Origin: Varanus komodoensis
Lineage: Eukaryota; Chordata; Lepidosauria; Squamata; Varanidae
Direction: 5' to 3'
Assembly: GCF_004798865.1 (NCBI RefSeq)
Contig: NW_025336442.1
Location: forward strand, 1,125,094 to 1,189,093
Length of the DNA stretch: 64,000 nt
Under the pieces are notes generated by a model, which was not told the origin of the DNA, did no database searches, and worked only from the letters and a program-made list of their open reading frames with translations. The first letter of the stretch is position 1, and each line of letters opens with the position of its first letter. Both the position numbers and the translations under genes were made by a program. Below are positions 52,001 through 63,271 of this stretch, in pieces.

Positions 52001-52689
52001 GAGGGACCAGTCACCGAAGTAAGAGCAATTCGGATGGTCAGGAGCCGCCCCGAGCACTTGATTTTGCGGCTGCCAAGCCCCCGGAGCCTGGTGGCTTGGG
52101 AAGCTACACCCAGGGGCCCAGCTCATCATTCACTAATCAGTGGGGGGGGCCTCACCTGCCTGGCCACATGGCTCCATCAGCTCCCGGGGCTCCCGGCCCA
52201 CAGCATTTCTATCCACAGGTAACGAAAGACAGGCAGTCTCCCATGCCGCTGGACAGAGCCACATCCTTGCAGCACCCAGCGCAGACTGCTTTGCCATCGC
52301 AGGGCATGGCACCCCAGCTGCTGCCAGCTTCATCAAATCCCCCGGCACTTCCGGGAAACAGCCCTACTCAAGCCGCGAGCCAGAGGCTCTGCCCAGCGGG
52401 CCCCTCTGAAGCAAATTCCGCACAGCTGCCAGCGAGCTGTGCTCAAGCTCCTGCCCATGACAAGCAGGCAGCCCCTGGCCCACCGCCTGCCTCCACAGCC
52501 CTGAGTGCTGGTCAGCCGGCTCGGCCCCCCTCGCAGCAAGAACAGGCACCCCCTCAGCCTTCTCAGAATGCCTTCGTTCCACCACCTAACCCATACTACT
52601 ACTACCGGAACCCTTTCGACGCCTACTCGTCTGCATATGCACCTCCTTATCCTCCCATGGATCCCCGAACGGCTCACCTTTACTACCAG
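49051..52689 (+). CDS. SEC16A: SEC16A coding exon 1 (3639 nt)
   Basis: A single exon of 1213 codons, phase 0 at its end (TACCAG|GTAAAG). It encodes the long disordered N-terminal region. Blocks shared with human include DPFAFGRQ near the start, AMFFQGGE-like [100 protein letters not shown] and [20 protein letters not shown]. If the donor were skipped the frame would stop two codons later. The intron 52690-53683 carries repeat-like sequence at 53280-53480 and a sauropsid repeat tail at 53540-53640. Confidence 0.97.
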
Positions 52690-55680
52690 GTAAAGTAGAT
52701 CTGGCTCTCCTGTTGCCTGGCCGTTTTTCTGCCTGTGACACCAGCACAGCAATTGAGATTCAGGGTTGGAGGCTGGTGGGGGGGGGGTTGTTTGGAGGGA
52801 ACCAAGACCGCAGGGGAATGGTCGTGGAGCACTTGTTTGTTATTGAGTGGCATCTAAATTTGAAAATAAGTAAATCTGTCTCAGCACTTTGGGTTTGTGA
52901 CTTCTGGAGCTGTTCACCAATAAAATAAGCATGAATTGATATGTTACTGAGCCAGGAGATTAAAGTATTTATGTTTAAAATTCCGCATTCAGTGGAAAGA
53001 AAAGGAAAAAAAGAAAAGAGAAAAGAGGTTACTGGCCTTTGGCTCAGTTTTCTCACCACAATAACTCGAGGATGTTGTGAGCCAGTAAGCATGTTGTGCA
53101 CCCTGTTCGGTGGTTCACACTGACAGTGGAAGCCACTAAACAGTGTGAAACAGAAGCGCTAGTTTCTCGCATCCCCCGCAAGCCAGAGCTGAGAGCCAGT
53201 GGCCAGGGCCACACGGCACAGCCTGCCAGAATATGGGCAGAGGGAAGTGTGGGGGGTTGTGTTTCATGAACCCAGCTGCACTAATACACAATAGTTGGTT
53301 GACCACAAACAACCCACAGTTCAGAACCCCCCAAAAAGTTCTTTCTGCAGGTTCTTTGTGGTCATAAACTGTGGTTGGTTAGCACAGTTGAGCAGATACA
53401 ACACAGCAAGCCCCAGTTTGATGGCAGCCTGTGCTCAACTGTACTCCACCCCTACTCTGGCTTGTAATGGGAACCAGTTCATTGTTAAGGGAGGCATGAT
53501 GGAAATGCACGTGACTTTTGTAGTGGGAGCCTCCTGCTGGGTTTCCTACGACCTCTGGTTGGCTGTCCTGGGAACAGAATGCTGGATGAGATGGACCTTT
53601 GGTCAGGTCCAGCCTCAGGTCCCTTCTGTTCTTACGAGTCTCAGACGGGTGGCTGAATAACCCCCCGTCCTTTGCTCTGGCAGGATATGTATGGCCAATA
53701 CGACCCGTCATACCAGCAGTACGAGAATGCCGCCGCGTATCCTGGAAGTTACCGGCACGTGGAGCCCGAGCGGCCCAGCTCCAGGGCGAGCCATACCTCC
53801 GACAGACCTCCATCAAGGTGTGCCATTCTCAGGTGCCTCCTGCAGAGGTGCTGTGTGCATGCCTGTCCTGAAGGGCATTTTAGCGGCCTCTCCCGTGCCC
53901 CAGCCCTATCAATCAGAGTAATGGCCTGAAGGGCAAAGGGCCATGTCAAAAGCTCACTCAGCGTTAACGCTTCCCTTCATTGCAGGGCAGCAGGTTGCAT
54001 GCCTTCCACGTCTTTGGCTGCAGTTGACGTTCTTGTATTATGTCTTAAATTCCAACCCACCCCATCCGCCATATGGCTCCCTCTTGGGCTTGTAGGTAGC
54101 CGCTGGCGCCTCTGCAGGCCCCTTCCCTCCTGTGAAAGGCGCAGCTGGAGGAGGAGTGGTGTTCCCAGGCAAGGAGGAGGCCTTTTGCCCTCCCTTGGCG
54201 GATGTTGCCTCAAAGGGGCAGGGCACGAGAGGAGACTCGCAGGTCCTGGGAAGAGGAGCTGGCCTCGTGCCAGACATGCCTGTCCCTGCCACGATGGGCG
54301 TGTCCACCATGGGGGGGCTGGCTTTCGCAGACAGTCGAGTGCTTGTGGACGGGTCCTGGGTGTGGGATCGACCGAGGGGGCGGCAGTGGCCCACGCTGCT
54401 CATCAAGGCACCGTGCAGAGCGTGCCGTGCCGCACTTCTCACTGCCGTGCATCCCTCTCCATGCCTGCTCGTTCTGTGTCTCTTCCAAACGAACAGAAAC
54501 AAGCCTCTCTCTTCTCTTGCAGACAAGGATATCCCGAGGACTACTACAACCCTAAAAGTGGATGGAATGAGTACTACACAGACTATTATGCCCCCAGTTA
54601 TGCAGGTAGGGGGCCACTGACTTGTTTGCCCCCCAGGGAGGTGCATTTCTGGGATAACCTATTAATCCGGTGCATTAAAACTAGTGCGAGTTGCTCTTCC
54701 CCTCACCTTCTGAGCGCCACGGTCACATTCGTGGGCACCTGAAGATCACGGCAGCGATACTGGCTGCGCAGATGCTCCTCCGGCAAGAGGAAGGGTGGCA
54801 CTCACACATGGACCTGTCCTCGGCTCTCGCGGGTCCCTCCCCTCGACACAGCGCACTCCATTCTGCAGGGTCACTGCGTTTTCCGGGGGCTGGAGGGGCT
54901 GCTGTGGGAAGAGGGAGGAGGGGGCAGAGAAGGTCGCTGCCATCCCTGCAGTTGATCCATCGTAAAACCAGCACCAGGCCTTGTGAATTTTGCCCTTTAA
55001 CTCCCACAGCATTCTGTTGGCTTCAGTCCTCCCTTTCAGGTGGATAGAATAGGTCAAGCATGTTGCTTTTTGGACCTCCCGTGCTTCACTGATCCCCAAA
55101 CCTTTACCGTTTCTGCATCATAAATCTGTAAAACGGAAGATAAAAGGTGTTCATGGCCTGGAAAAAAGAGCTGGAATGGATTTTTTTAAATGGTAAAACT
55201 GGGAGTTATGCATATATGAAAGAAAAGAATTTGATAGCACTGTTGTGAGGAACTACATCTTCTAGAAGAGGGATGCTCAGGTGCAGCAATGATGAACCAA
55301 GATTTGGTTCTGAAGCTCTCATCATCCTTGACCATTGGTTCTGCTGGCCTGGAAGTGATGGGAGTTGGCAGTTTCCTGCAACATCTGGAGGGCCATATGT
55401 GCTTTCATCTTATCCTAGAACAATAAAGCACAAGCTCCTCTATTTAGCTGGGCAAATGCCTGTCCTTACATCCTGATTACCAAAAAAGGAACCTTGAGAT
55501 GAGAAGCTGGCTTTGTGTGGAAGCTCCTGGCTAGGAATCTTGTGTGCAGTTGGAGTAAAGCCCCGTGAGGCCTGGAGCACCTGCTTGTCCAGCGGCTGGA
55601 GGCAAGGAACTGTCCTCTGACAAACTAAGGAGTTGTCCGGGGGGGGGGGGGGGGGGGCCCAAAAAGGGGGGCCTCAAGGG

Positions 55681-55713
<33 letters not shown>

Positions 55714-58700
55714 CTGCACAAAGGATGTGCATCTGTGCTGCAGAATGTCCGCAGGTGCAGTAGCAGGAAGCCAGGGATGCCCGCCTCTCACCTGATTCTC
55801 CTTATCCTTTTCAGATTCCAGCCGTTATCAAACAATGTACGATGCCTGGTACAGAGACCAAAGGTACTGGTATGACCTGGAACAGAACCCCTACCAAAAG
55901 AGGGAGCCCTATGCGCTGAGGAACAGGTGTGTAAATTTGGGAGAGTGCCCAGGGCAAAAGGCTGGAGGGCAGCTGTGGAGGGCCAGATGTGGCCCCCCGA
56001 GCCTGAGGTTCCTTCCCCTGGTTTAAACGGTGCTCGCCTGCCTCATGGCTTTTCCCGTGTGCTTTCCTGCTCTGCAGTCACGATCACCATGACGACTACT
56101 GGCACTATGACCCTCGTTATGTGGGCGGCTTTGAGGACGAGCTGGACTCCCGCCGGGACCCCTATGGGGATGACTTTGACCGGCGCAGCATCCACAGCGA
56201 GCACTCCGGCCACAGCTTGCACAGCTCCCACAGCATCCACAGCCGCCACAGCAGCTTCAGCTCTCGTTCCCAGCAGGTAAGGCAGCTGGGGGGCCCTGGC
56301 ACTGCCTGCCCTTCGCGCTGGGCCTGGCAGGGAAGACACGGCAACCCTGCCCTCTGCCCCTTCTGCAGTGCCTGGGCCTTGCCCCACACCTTGCCAGTGG
56401 GTCTTTCCCCCGGAAGCATCTTGGGGCTCTGTGGGCATTAGCAGCGCTGGCTGGGTTCGGATGCTGTGATAGTGCAGGGGTTGAACGGTGGGTGGGCAGG
56501 GAAGCAGGGCCTCCCATGTTGCCAGACAAGCTGCGCTAGCAGTCCGTGCCCAGCAACCCTACATCAAGCCGTGGCCCCCTTCGCGGACTGCTCGTGGCTA
56601 ACACACCGTGGATTTGCTGGCTTGACTGACTGCAGACAGGACAAAACCCCACGTTTTAACAGCGGCCCTCATCAAGTCCTTCATTAGTCTTCCCATCCTG
56701 GTGCATTCCAGCTGTGCTGGACTGCAGCTCCCTTTGCTTTCAGCCGGTGGGGTGGAGGGAACAGCCTCCGACTGCAACAGCCCCTGAGTCCGTCTGTTGC
56801 TGACTCTGGCTGGCAGCTGCAGCTCTCCAAGTTTCAGGCAGGAGTTTTTCCTACCTGGGGGCGCAGCTGGGGTTTGAAGCCGGGCCAGCCTACCTGTGGA
56901 TCAGCCTGGCCTCTAAGGTGTGGCCCCGTCTACACTGTGTAGTCCAGCACACCTGGGCACTCCTAAAAGTTGGCAAGGGCTGAGCTACATAGGAGATAAT
57001 TTGACTCCAGCTCGGGCCTCAGAATACCCACTTATCTCTGCCCTCGAGAACATCACCACGTCAGAAGAGCCCCGATGCCAGGGCCCACCGAGGGCCCGCT
57101 GGTCCAGCACTCTTCTCCCGCAGCGGCCAGTGAGCAAGCACTGCCATCTGGCTGCAGTTGTGATGGTTTTTGCCACAAATGTGTCCCTCTCTCCTCCAGA
57201 GCCAGCTGTATCGAAGCAACCATGACCCAGCAGCCAGTGGCTATGACACCGACCCCCAGCCTCCCTCGCTGCACGCAGACTATGCCTCTGGCAGATATGC
57301 CCAGTATGCCAGCCCGCCATCTTTGACTGGTTATAACCACGCTGCCTGGCCAGCTGCAGAACAAGGTATGTTCCACAAGGACAAGGCACCAGGAGGAAAC
57401 CAGTGAAGAGGCAGGCGGGGGAAGGGCTGTAGCTCCTGCTCCTGGGAAGTTTGAAAATGCGATTCTTCATCATCGTCATCTGAGCACAAAGTATTTCCAG
57501 CTACTTGAGGATATTCTACATACCTTTTCATTCATACCTCATTCATCTTTTGAGGACCTGGAATAGCTTGCCTGTAGTTCCCAAGGACAGGGGGCTCCAG
57601 CCTTTCTGGGGGGCACATTTAGAACATTTGGAGGTTTGTGGGGAAGGTGAAATGGCTGGAGCGGTAGAGCGCTGGAGGCTCCATTTTTACTCTCATCAGG
57701 TTTTGTGGCATATTAACAAAAAGTAACCTGCCCAAGAAGCTAAGTCAGGTGGAAGAGGGAAGGTCTTAGTTCCGAAATGCTGAAGCCTCCCTTTTGAACC
57801 CCTGCAGGGCTGTCTCCCTGTTGGAAACCAAGAAAATGGGAATGATGAGGGTAAGGAGCTGGCGGGGCACCTGGAGGCTGCCGCCCAAGGAATTTCCTGG
57901 CCAGGCAGCTTCGCAGAGGAGCATTTCCTCTCTCCAGCTGCTGGCTGGGGGTGAGAGTTGCGGTCGGCACATCTGGAGGGTGCCAGGTCAGGGAGGTCTG
58001 AGCTGCGCCGTGTGCCTTGGGTGGAATCCCCAGAGTCTCTTTCTCCAGAGAGCGTGAAAGAGGGTTCGTGGCAAGCTGAACGTGTGGCTTGAGACATGCG
58101 AGCTGAAGCATGAGGCGCCTGCTCTGTGCCTGCTTCTCCAGCAAGAGGAGGCTGCTGGCTGCGGCGGTGCTGAGAGACCCTTTTCGGGGTTTGGGCGAGG
58201 GCTCGAGCCACATTCAGCCACTGCCATTGGCACCCGGTGGTTCCAGGCAGTGGGGAGTCCCTCAGAGTCCAGCGACTTGACTCCTGCCGTGTGTGCTGGG
58301 TTCATTAGCCGAGGCTGATACGGTGGCGGGAGGGGAGACGACCTTCTTAGTGGTGGCTCCTCAGTTTTGAAACGATCTCATTGCCAAGTTCCTCCCTGGC
58401 ACCAGCATTGTTATCTTGCCATGCCAGGTTAAGACCTTCTCTCGGGTATTTCTTTAGAAGCATACGATGAGGTTTTTAATAAGGTTTTGTGCTTTTTTAT
58501 TGTTGATTGTTCAAAACTGTTTCCTGATGTATGTCTCTCTTTGGATACTGTCCATTTATATGTTCATGTGTAGGTGGTTTTTCTAAGTATTTTTAAGGTT
58601 TTCAGCTTTGTAGATTGTCCAGTGAATTTCAACTACTGAACAGTAAAGAAACGTGGTACATTAAATGGAAAGTTCGGTAGCTTTGAACCTGCTTCTCTGT

Positions 58701-61700
58701 TTTTTTCCCACACTGCAGTGCCCTCGAGGCCGCTGACACCGGAGAAGTTTTCTGTGCCTCATGTCTGTGCAAGGTTCGGTCCTGGAGGTTACTTGATAAA
58801 AGTCCTACCAAACCTGCCCTCTGAGGGGCAGCCGGCTTTGGTCGAAGTGCACAGTATGGAGGTAAACAAGAGGAATGAGCCAAGTGCTGGGCGTGTGCCA
58901 CCCCCCTGCACGCCCTCTGTCTCCTGCTGTGGCCAGTCAGGAATTCCCAGATCCCCCCCCACCAAGGCTTGTGTGGGCCCAGGGCAAACATGAACTCTTT
59001 GTAAATGCTGCAGCCAACCAGGAGCCCTAACTGGAAACTTGAGACTCTCCTGTGGCCAAGCCAGGACATGATCTAGGGGGCCTTGGACTGGGCTTCTGCC
59101 TGCTTCAGCCAGGGGCTCATGAACTAGTAGCCACAACAACTTTTTCACCCTCCCTTTTGTCCCGAGCAACCTTCCTCAAAAAGAAATGGTTCTCAGGTCA
59201 GCTTCCATTTCAGGCTGCCGTTTTGCTCATTTGTGCTTCTCTTTGTGGGGTGAGCCCAGGAACGCCAACTTGTCGTCAGCTGTGCTGTGCATCTTTCTCA
59301 TTTTCCTCTTTTCATAGATGATGATGCAACATTCTTCAGAACAAGAGGAGATGCGCAAGTTCCCCGGCCCTCTCATCAAGTACGTAGGCTGGCTTTTGTG
59401 TCCATGTCTTCCTCGCCGGGGTGTCTGTCCCCTCCCACTTCTGAGCAGGTGTCTGTGGTGCCCTGTTTCCCAGGCATTGTAAGCAGGCCGTGACATCTTG
59501 GAGACTTGGCAGTGCTAAATGGGATGGAAATCTCGGGGGCAAGCATTGCCAGGATTCCCAGTAGGCCAAGAGAACGTACTCCTTTCTCGTCTAGCATTTT
59601 TGTCCTGCTTCTCAAATCGCATATGATCTCCCAAGTCAGGCCTGGAGTTGTGCAGAGCCTTGTAACCAAGCACTGGACCCTTAACCTTGGCCTGGCCTGC
59701 CCGGCACAGCCGGTGTGGCTTCCTCAGCAGCCTTGCACTCTGCCAGCCAGCAGCCGCTCACGTCATCAGCCTGGCTGCACTCCACTCCCACTGCAGGGAC
59801 TGAGCTCCCTGAGCCCTGTACACGCTGCCCTGCCTGCTGGTTTCTTTCCTGAAACAGAGGCCACTGTCCCCATACAGGGTGCCCACGTTATAGTTCTCAG
59901 CCCCACTGGAGGCTTCTCTTCCTCTTCTTCTAGAGACGAGACCCACAAAGTTGACGTGATAAATTTTGCCCAGAGCCAAGCGACACGGTGCATGCAGAAC
60001 GAGATGCTGATCGACAAGGAGTCTGCCCGGCTGCTCTGGGACTTTGTCGTTCTTTTGTGCAGGCAGAATGGGGTAAGGATTCCAGCCTTTCTCCTAAAGC
60101 TTTGGCGGCAGCGACATCCTTGCCCTCCTCCAGCTCTCTGATGTCAGGGTTCCTCTTCAGGTTACTGACCAGATGCTGGCAAAAAGGAAGAGCCAGGCCT
60201 ACCTCGGGGGGACCCCTGGGCTTCCTGGGCGCCCTCAGCAAAGGCGCTTGTTCCACCTTGCGGGGCAGCTGCGAAGGGACTTGCGGCGCAAAAACAGCCG
60301 CGACCTTGAGCCTGGAGCAGGACCACACACCCCATGCAGCTCCTGGGGCCACCTGTGCAAACATGCCTGTGTGTGTTTGGGGAGACTGTAGCCTGTCCGA
60401 AGCATCCAGTGGTGAGATTGCTGGACTGGCCAGGAAGGGCAGCTGCCGTGAAGGGATTGCTTCCCTCTTAAATGGCCTTCTCCCCTCCCCCTCCAGCCTC
60501 CTGGAGCTGGAGGGGTCGCCCCGGTGCCTCACCTTCCCAGTGTTAGGTGTGTGGGAGCGGTGGTGCCAGCTGCTTGTGAGCCCCTCCCTCAGAGGACATC
60601 AGAATGGAGACCTGTAGATAGATGTGCACCCTTCAAGTGGTTAACCCTTCGGTGCGTCCTTGGGGTGATCAGTTTCGAGAACTGCGTGGCAGGCATCGGT
60701 ACAGCAGTCCTTGCTGCGTGCCTGCCCATTTTCTCAAGTCGGCTTGTGGTCAGGGCATTTTCCTCTCCTGTAACTTTCCCCTTCCTCTTTCACAGACGTG
60801 AGGTTTGTCCCAGAGAGCGAAGCAGGTGGGAGCAACAGCCAGAGATGCTCCATGGCTCCGCTCTAAGCCCTTTAGGAGCGGAGCAGCCGAGGGTATCTGG
60901 CACAGGATTTCCAGGCTGGCCCCGTAGCCCTACTTTAGAACATAAGGAGGGCCCTCCGACTGTGGGAGACCTGGGTGGGCCACCCGCTGCCCCAGTGAGA
61001 AACCCACAAGTTGGGCGGCAGTGCAGAAAATCGGGGGCCGGTTTTCCCCAGCAGGCCGCCTTGGATGACAGTGACTGCACCCGCGTAGCCGTCGAGACTC
61101 GTAGTCTGTGAAAGCCTCACCCTCCACGGATGTGCCTAACCTGCTTTTGCGGCCATCGGGGTTGGTGAATTCCCTGCCTTAACGCTGCACAGCAGGGAGG
61201 CAGCACTCCTTGGACGTCCCCCGTTTCGCTTCTGGGAGACCACTCCACTGGATGCTGCTGGCAGGGTCCTTGTTGCTGGTCCCATGGGGATAAAATTGGG
61301 AGCCGGAGGCAAGAGGGTGCTGTGCAGGTTCAGGCCAGAAGCCTCTTCAGTCAGGCTTCCTGGTCACAGGGGGCTAGCCAGCTGTGTGCTGGGGAGCCCA
61401 TATGTAGGAGACGAGGGCAGAGCCCCCCCCCCACCAGCAGCGGGCGTACTGAAGCATCCCGGAGGCTGTCAGCACCAGCAGCCAGCACTTGCGTGGCCGT
61501 GCCTGTTCCCCCCAGTGGCTTGCAGGACAAGGCGCCCTGGCTGCCCCTTTGAGCAGCCGTGCCCCCTTCTTTTGCAGACCGTGGTGGGCACTGATATCGC
61601 AGAGCTGCTGCTGCAGGAGCACAAAACCGCGTGGCTGCCGGGCAAGCCACCGGTCGAGGCGAACCTGATTGACTTCACCAGCGAGGCTGTGGAGCAGGCG

Positions 61701-63271
61701 GAGGAGTCTGGGGAGGCGCAGCTGTCCTGCCTCACTGGCAGCCTCACTGCCGCCACCGACAGCCTCGAGAAGGAGACGGAGCGCTTCCGGGAGCTCCTGC
61801 TGTACGGCCGCAAAAAGGTGGGCATGCGGATTCCCTCCGCGGGCATGCTGGGGTGGTGGCAGGGGCGGGAAGCCATGTGCCTCGACGTGGCTGTGCAGAG
61901 GCAGGAGCCTCCCCCTGCCTGGCGCCTTCCAGAGGAGTCGGACTCGGCTCCCGTAATCCCCCAGCTGGGCTGGGGAGCAACACCAGCCCTTGAGAGGCCT
62001 CTAGAAGGCCCTGGCCCTTTCCCTCGTCCCCAGCTGCTGGCCCTTTAGGGAGTCTGTGTGACTTCTGTGCACTTGTCCCCATTCTAAAGGGCTGAAGTGC
62101 CTCTCTCAAGAGTCAGTGGTTCCAGCTCAACTGGGCTGGTACTTTTGGAATCTGGGCCTCCTCCTTACCTGTAGCTCCCACCCTGCCTGCTCTTGGCTGT
62201 GCGCACCAGAGGCATGTGGCCCTACAGAGCGGCTCTGAAATGGTGAAAGAGGTTCTCCCACTGTGTGAAGAGGCCTGAGACCTTCTCCTGAAATCTCTCC
62301 TCCTCCCATTTCCAACAGGACGCTCTGGAATCTGCCATGAAGCACGGGCTCTGGGGCCATGCTCTGCTGCTTGCCAGTAAGATGGACAGCAGGACCCATG
62401 CCAGAGTGATGACCAGGTAAAACAGAGCTGCTTTGCGCCTCCTGGTTGTTCGTTGGTACAGCTTACGAAGTGAGCTTCTGTCCAGGGAGAGCCAGAGCCT
62501 TTGCAAGAAATGTGTTCACCTTTAGAACAGGGGAGCACGGGGCAGAGGGCTGAATCGCCTCTCCAAGAAGCTCTTGGGGGCTGCCTTCCGGGGGCAGGTG
62601 GTGCTGAAGGCAGAAGAAACGGTACCAACTGGCCAGCATGTTTTCATTAAAGTACTCACTGCCTGTGACTAAGCCTTAGGAAAGACTTGCCTTTGTCTTG
62701 TCTTGTCTTGTCTTTTCTAGAACGGGGGAAGAAATGTACAGACCGGGGCGAACCACCAAATGAGTGGTGGCTGGGGGAACAGGGATGTCTGTACAGGGAA
62801 CCCTGGAGGGCTGGAGGAGCTCTGGTGCTGCTCTTAGGATGCTGTGGGAGTCTAGTGTTATCCCACTGAAATTGGGATCCAGGCTCCTTTTCAGAACTTA
62901 GAACTGCTCTGCGTGTTCTCGCCTCACTAGATTTGCCAACAGCCTTCCCATCAACGACCCGCTGCAAACAGTGTACCAGCTGATGTCTGGCAGGATGCCC
63001 GCAGCATCCACGGTGAGTTCCAGAGGTGAACTGTTCTAAAGGCCCATCTGTGATTCTCCCCAGGCGGACATCTGCCTTGTGAACACAACACTCGTATTTG
63101 TTTCGTCACACTGCAGTCGCTAACCCTCTCGGCCTCTTCTCTTCTCTCTCTAGTGTTGTGGAGACGAAAAATGGGGTGATTGGAGACCCCACCTGGCCAT
63201 GGTCCTGTCCAACTTGACGAATAACACAGACGTGGAGTCGAGAACAATCATCACCATGGGCGACACACTTG
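49051..63271 (+). CDS. SEC16A: SEC16A, COPII coat scaffold of ER exit sites, 5' 13 coding exons
   Basis: Large peripheral ER protein that organises ER exit sites and binds SEC23, SEC13 and SAR1 to promote COPII vesicle budding. Exons join as 49051-52689, 53684-53817, 54523-54605, 55815-55926, 56078-56276, 57200-57365, 58719-58861, 59318-59379, 59934-60072, 61578-61817, 62319-62416, 62931-63012 and 63154-63271 (5215 nt, about 1738 codons), continuing outside the window. It starts MQPPPQ at the first ATG of exon 2, the same start as human. Residues 1-1213 are Pro/Ser/Gln-rich and disordered; then come Tyr-rich and Ser/His-rich segments, and from [16 protein letters not shown] the central conserved domain that binds SEC13. 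Every junction keeps frame. It lies about 7 kb downstream of NOTCH1 on the same strand, as in mammals. Confidence 0.96.
53540..53640 (+). mobile_element. Sauropsid LINE/SINE 3' tail scrap
   Basis: ATGCTGGATGAGATGGACCT then TTGGTCAGGTCCAGCC and CCCTTCTGTTCTTACGAG follow the frequent tail '...GGACTAGATGGACCTTTGGTCTGATCCAGC...TTCTTATGTTCTTA'. Confidence 0.5.
53684..53817 (+). CDS. SEC16A: SEC16A coding exon 2
   Basis: Encodes [20 protein letters not shown] then [19 protein letters not shown], matching the human DVYSLYEPRY...[17 protein letters not shown] segment. Tyr-rich then Ser/Arg-rich. Phase 0 in, phase 2 out. The intron 53818-54522 is featureless. Confidence 0.95.
54523..54605 (+). CDS. 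SEC16A: SEC16A coding exon 3
   Basis: Encodes [20 protein letters not shown] then YYAPSYAG, matching human QGYPEGYYSSKSGW. The following intron (54606-55814) has a squamate-type repeat (55320-55400) and two long G runs. I found no exon in it for the human YDYGDPGHWDRY segment. Confidence 0.94.
55320..55400 (+). repeat. Squamate-type repeat unit ('ATGGGAGTTG...CATCTGGAGGGCC')
   Basis: ATCATCCTTGACCATTGGTT then CTGGAAGTGATGGGAGTTGG and CAACATCTGGAGGGCCATAT match in order a common squamate unit that usually contains GATGGGAGTTGTAGTCC. Confidence 0.5.
55639..55710 (+). repeat. Two long G homopolymers (G19 and G29)
   Basis: G19 at 55639-55657 and G29 at 55682-55710, separated by CCCAAAAAGGGGGGCCTCAAGGGT, about 105 bp before SEC16A coding exon 4. 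The lengths are probably not exact in any assembly. Confidence 0.9.
55815..55926 (+). CDS. SEC16A: SEC16A coding exon 4
   Basis: Encodes [20 protein letters not shown] then [18 protein letters not shown], equivalent to the human YDRRYWCDAEYDAYRRE region. Acceptor CCTTTTCAG, donor ACAG|GTGTGT. The intron to 56077 is 151 bp. Confidence 0.94.
56078..56276 (+). CDS. SEC16A: SEC16A coding exon 5, Ser/His-rich
   Basis: Encodes [20 protein letters not shown], then [20 protein letters not shown] and a Ser/His run ([18 protein letters not shown]), matching the human VHSEHSARSLHSAHS run. Donor CAGCAG|GTAAGG. The intron 56277-57199 has nothing beyond weak repeat-like sequence near 56690. Confidence 0.95.
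57200..57365 (+). CDS. SEC16A: SEC16A coding exon 6
   Basis: Encodes [20 protein letters not shown], then [20 protein letters not shown] and [10 protein letters not shown]; human reads SQIYRSHNVAAGSYE... The sequence diverges in the middle. The intron 57366-58718 shows nothing recognised. Confidence 0.93.
58719..58861 (+). CDS. SEC16A: SEC16A coding exon 7, start of the conserved domain
   Basis: Encodes [20 protein letters not shown] then [20 protein letters not shown], nearly identical to human, marking entry to the conserved central region. The intron 58862-59317 is featureless. Confidence 0.96.
59318..59379 (+). CDS. SEC16A: SEC16A coding exon 8
   Basis: A 62-nt exon encoding [20 protein letters not shown]; human reads ALLQHTSEQEEMRAFPGPL. 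Acceptor CTTTTCATAG, donor ATCAA|GTACGT. The intron 59380-59933 has a weak repeat-like stretch (59500-59700). Confidence 0.94.
59934..60072 (+). CDS. SEC16A: SEC16A coding exon 9
   Basis: Encodes [20 protein letters not shown] then [20 protein letters not shown] and LCRQNG, helical central domain closely matching human. Donor AATGGG|GTAAGG. The intron 60073-61577 shows no recognised element. Confidence 0.96.
61578..61817 (+). CDS. SEC16A: SEC16A coding exon 10
   Basis: A 240-nt exon encoding [40 protein letters not shown] and [15 protein letters not shown], the ancestral coatomer element (ACE1)-type helices. The intron 61818-62318 is featureless. Confidence 0.96.
62319..62416 (+). CDS. SEC16A: SEC16A coding exon 11
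   Basis: A 98-nt exon encoding [20 protein letters not shown] then [12 protein letters not shown], one residue from recalled human. The intron 62417-62930 has a TCTTG pentanucleotide run (62694-62715). Confidence 0.96.
62694..62715 (+). repeat. TCTTG pentanucleotide run
   Basis: Four TCTTG/TTGTC units in the SEC16A intron after coding exon 11. Confidence 0.85.
62931..63012 (+). CDS. SEC16A: SEC16A coding exon 12
   Basis: An 82-nt exon encoding [20 protein letters not shown] then RMPAAST, identical to recalled human. The intron to 63153 is short. Confidence 0.96.
63154..63271 (+). CDS. SEC16A: SEC16A coding exon 13 (last in window)
   Basis: A 118-nt exon encoding [20 protein letters not shown] then [13 protein letters not shown], part of the SEC13-binding conserved domain. 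Donor CTTG|GTAACC, phase 1. The next exon (human ASRGLLDAAHFCYLMAQ) lies beyond the window. Confidence 0.96.
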
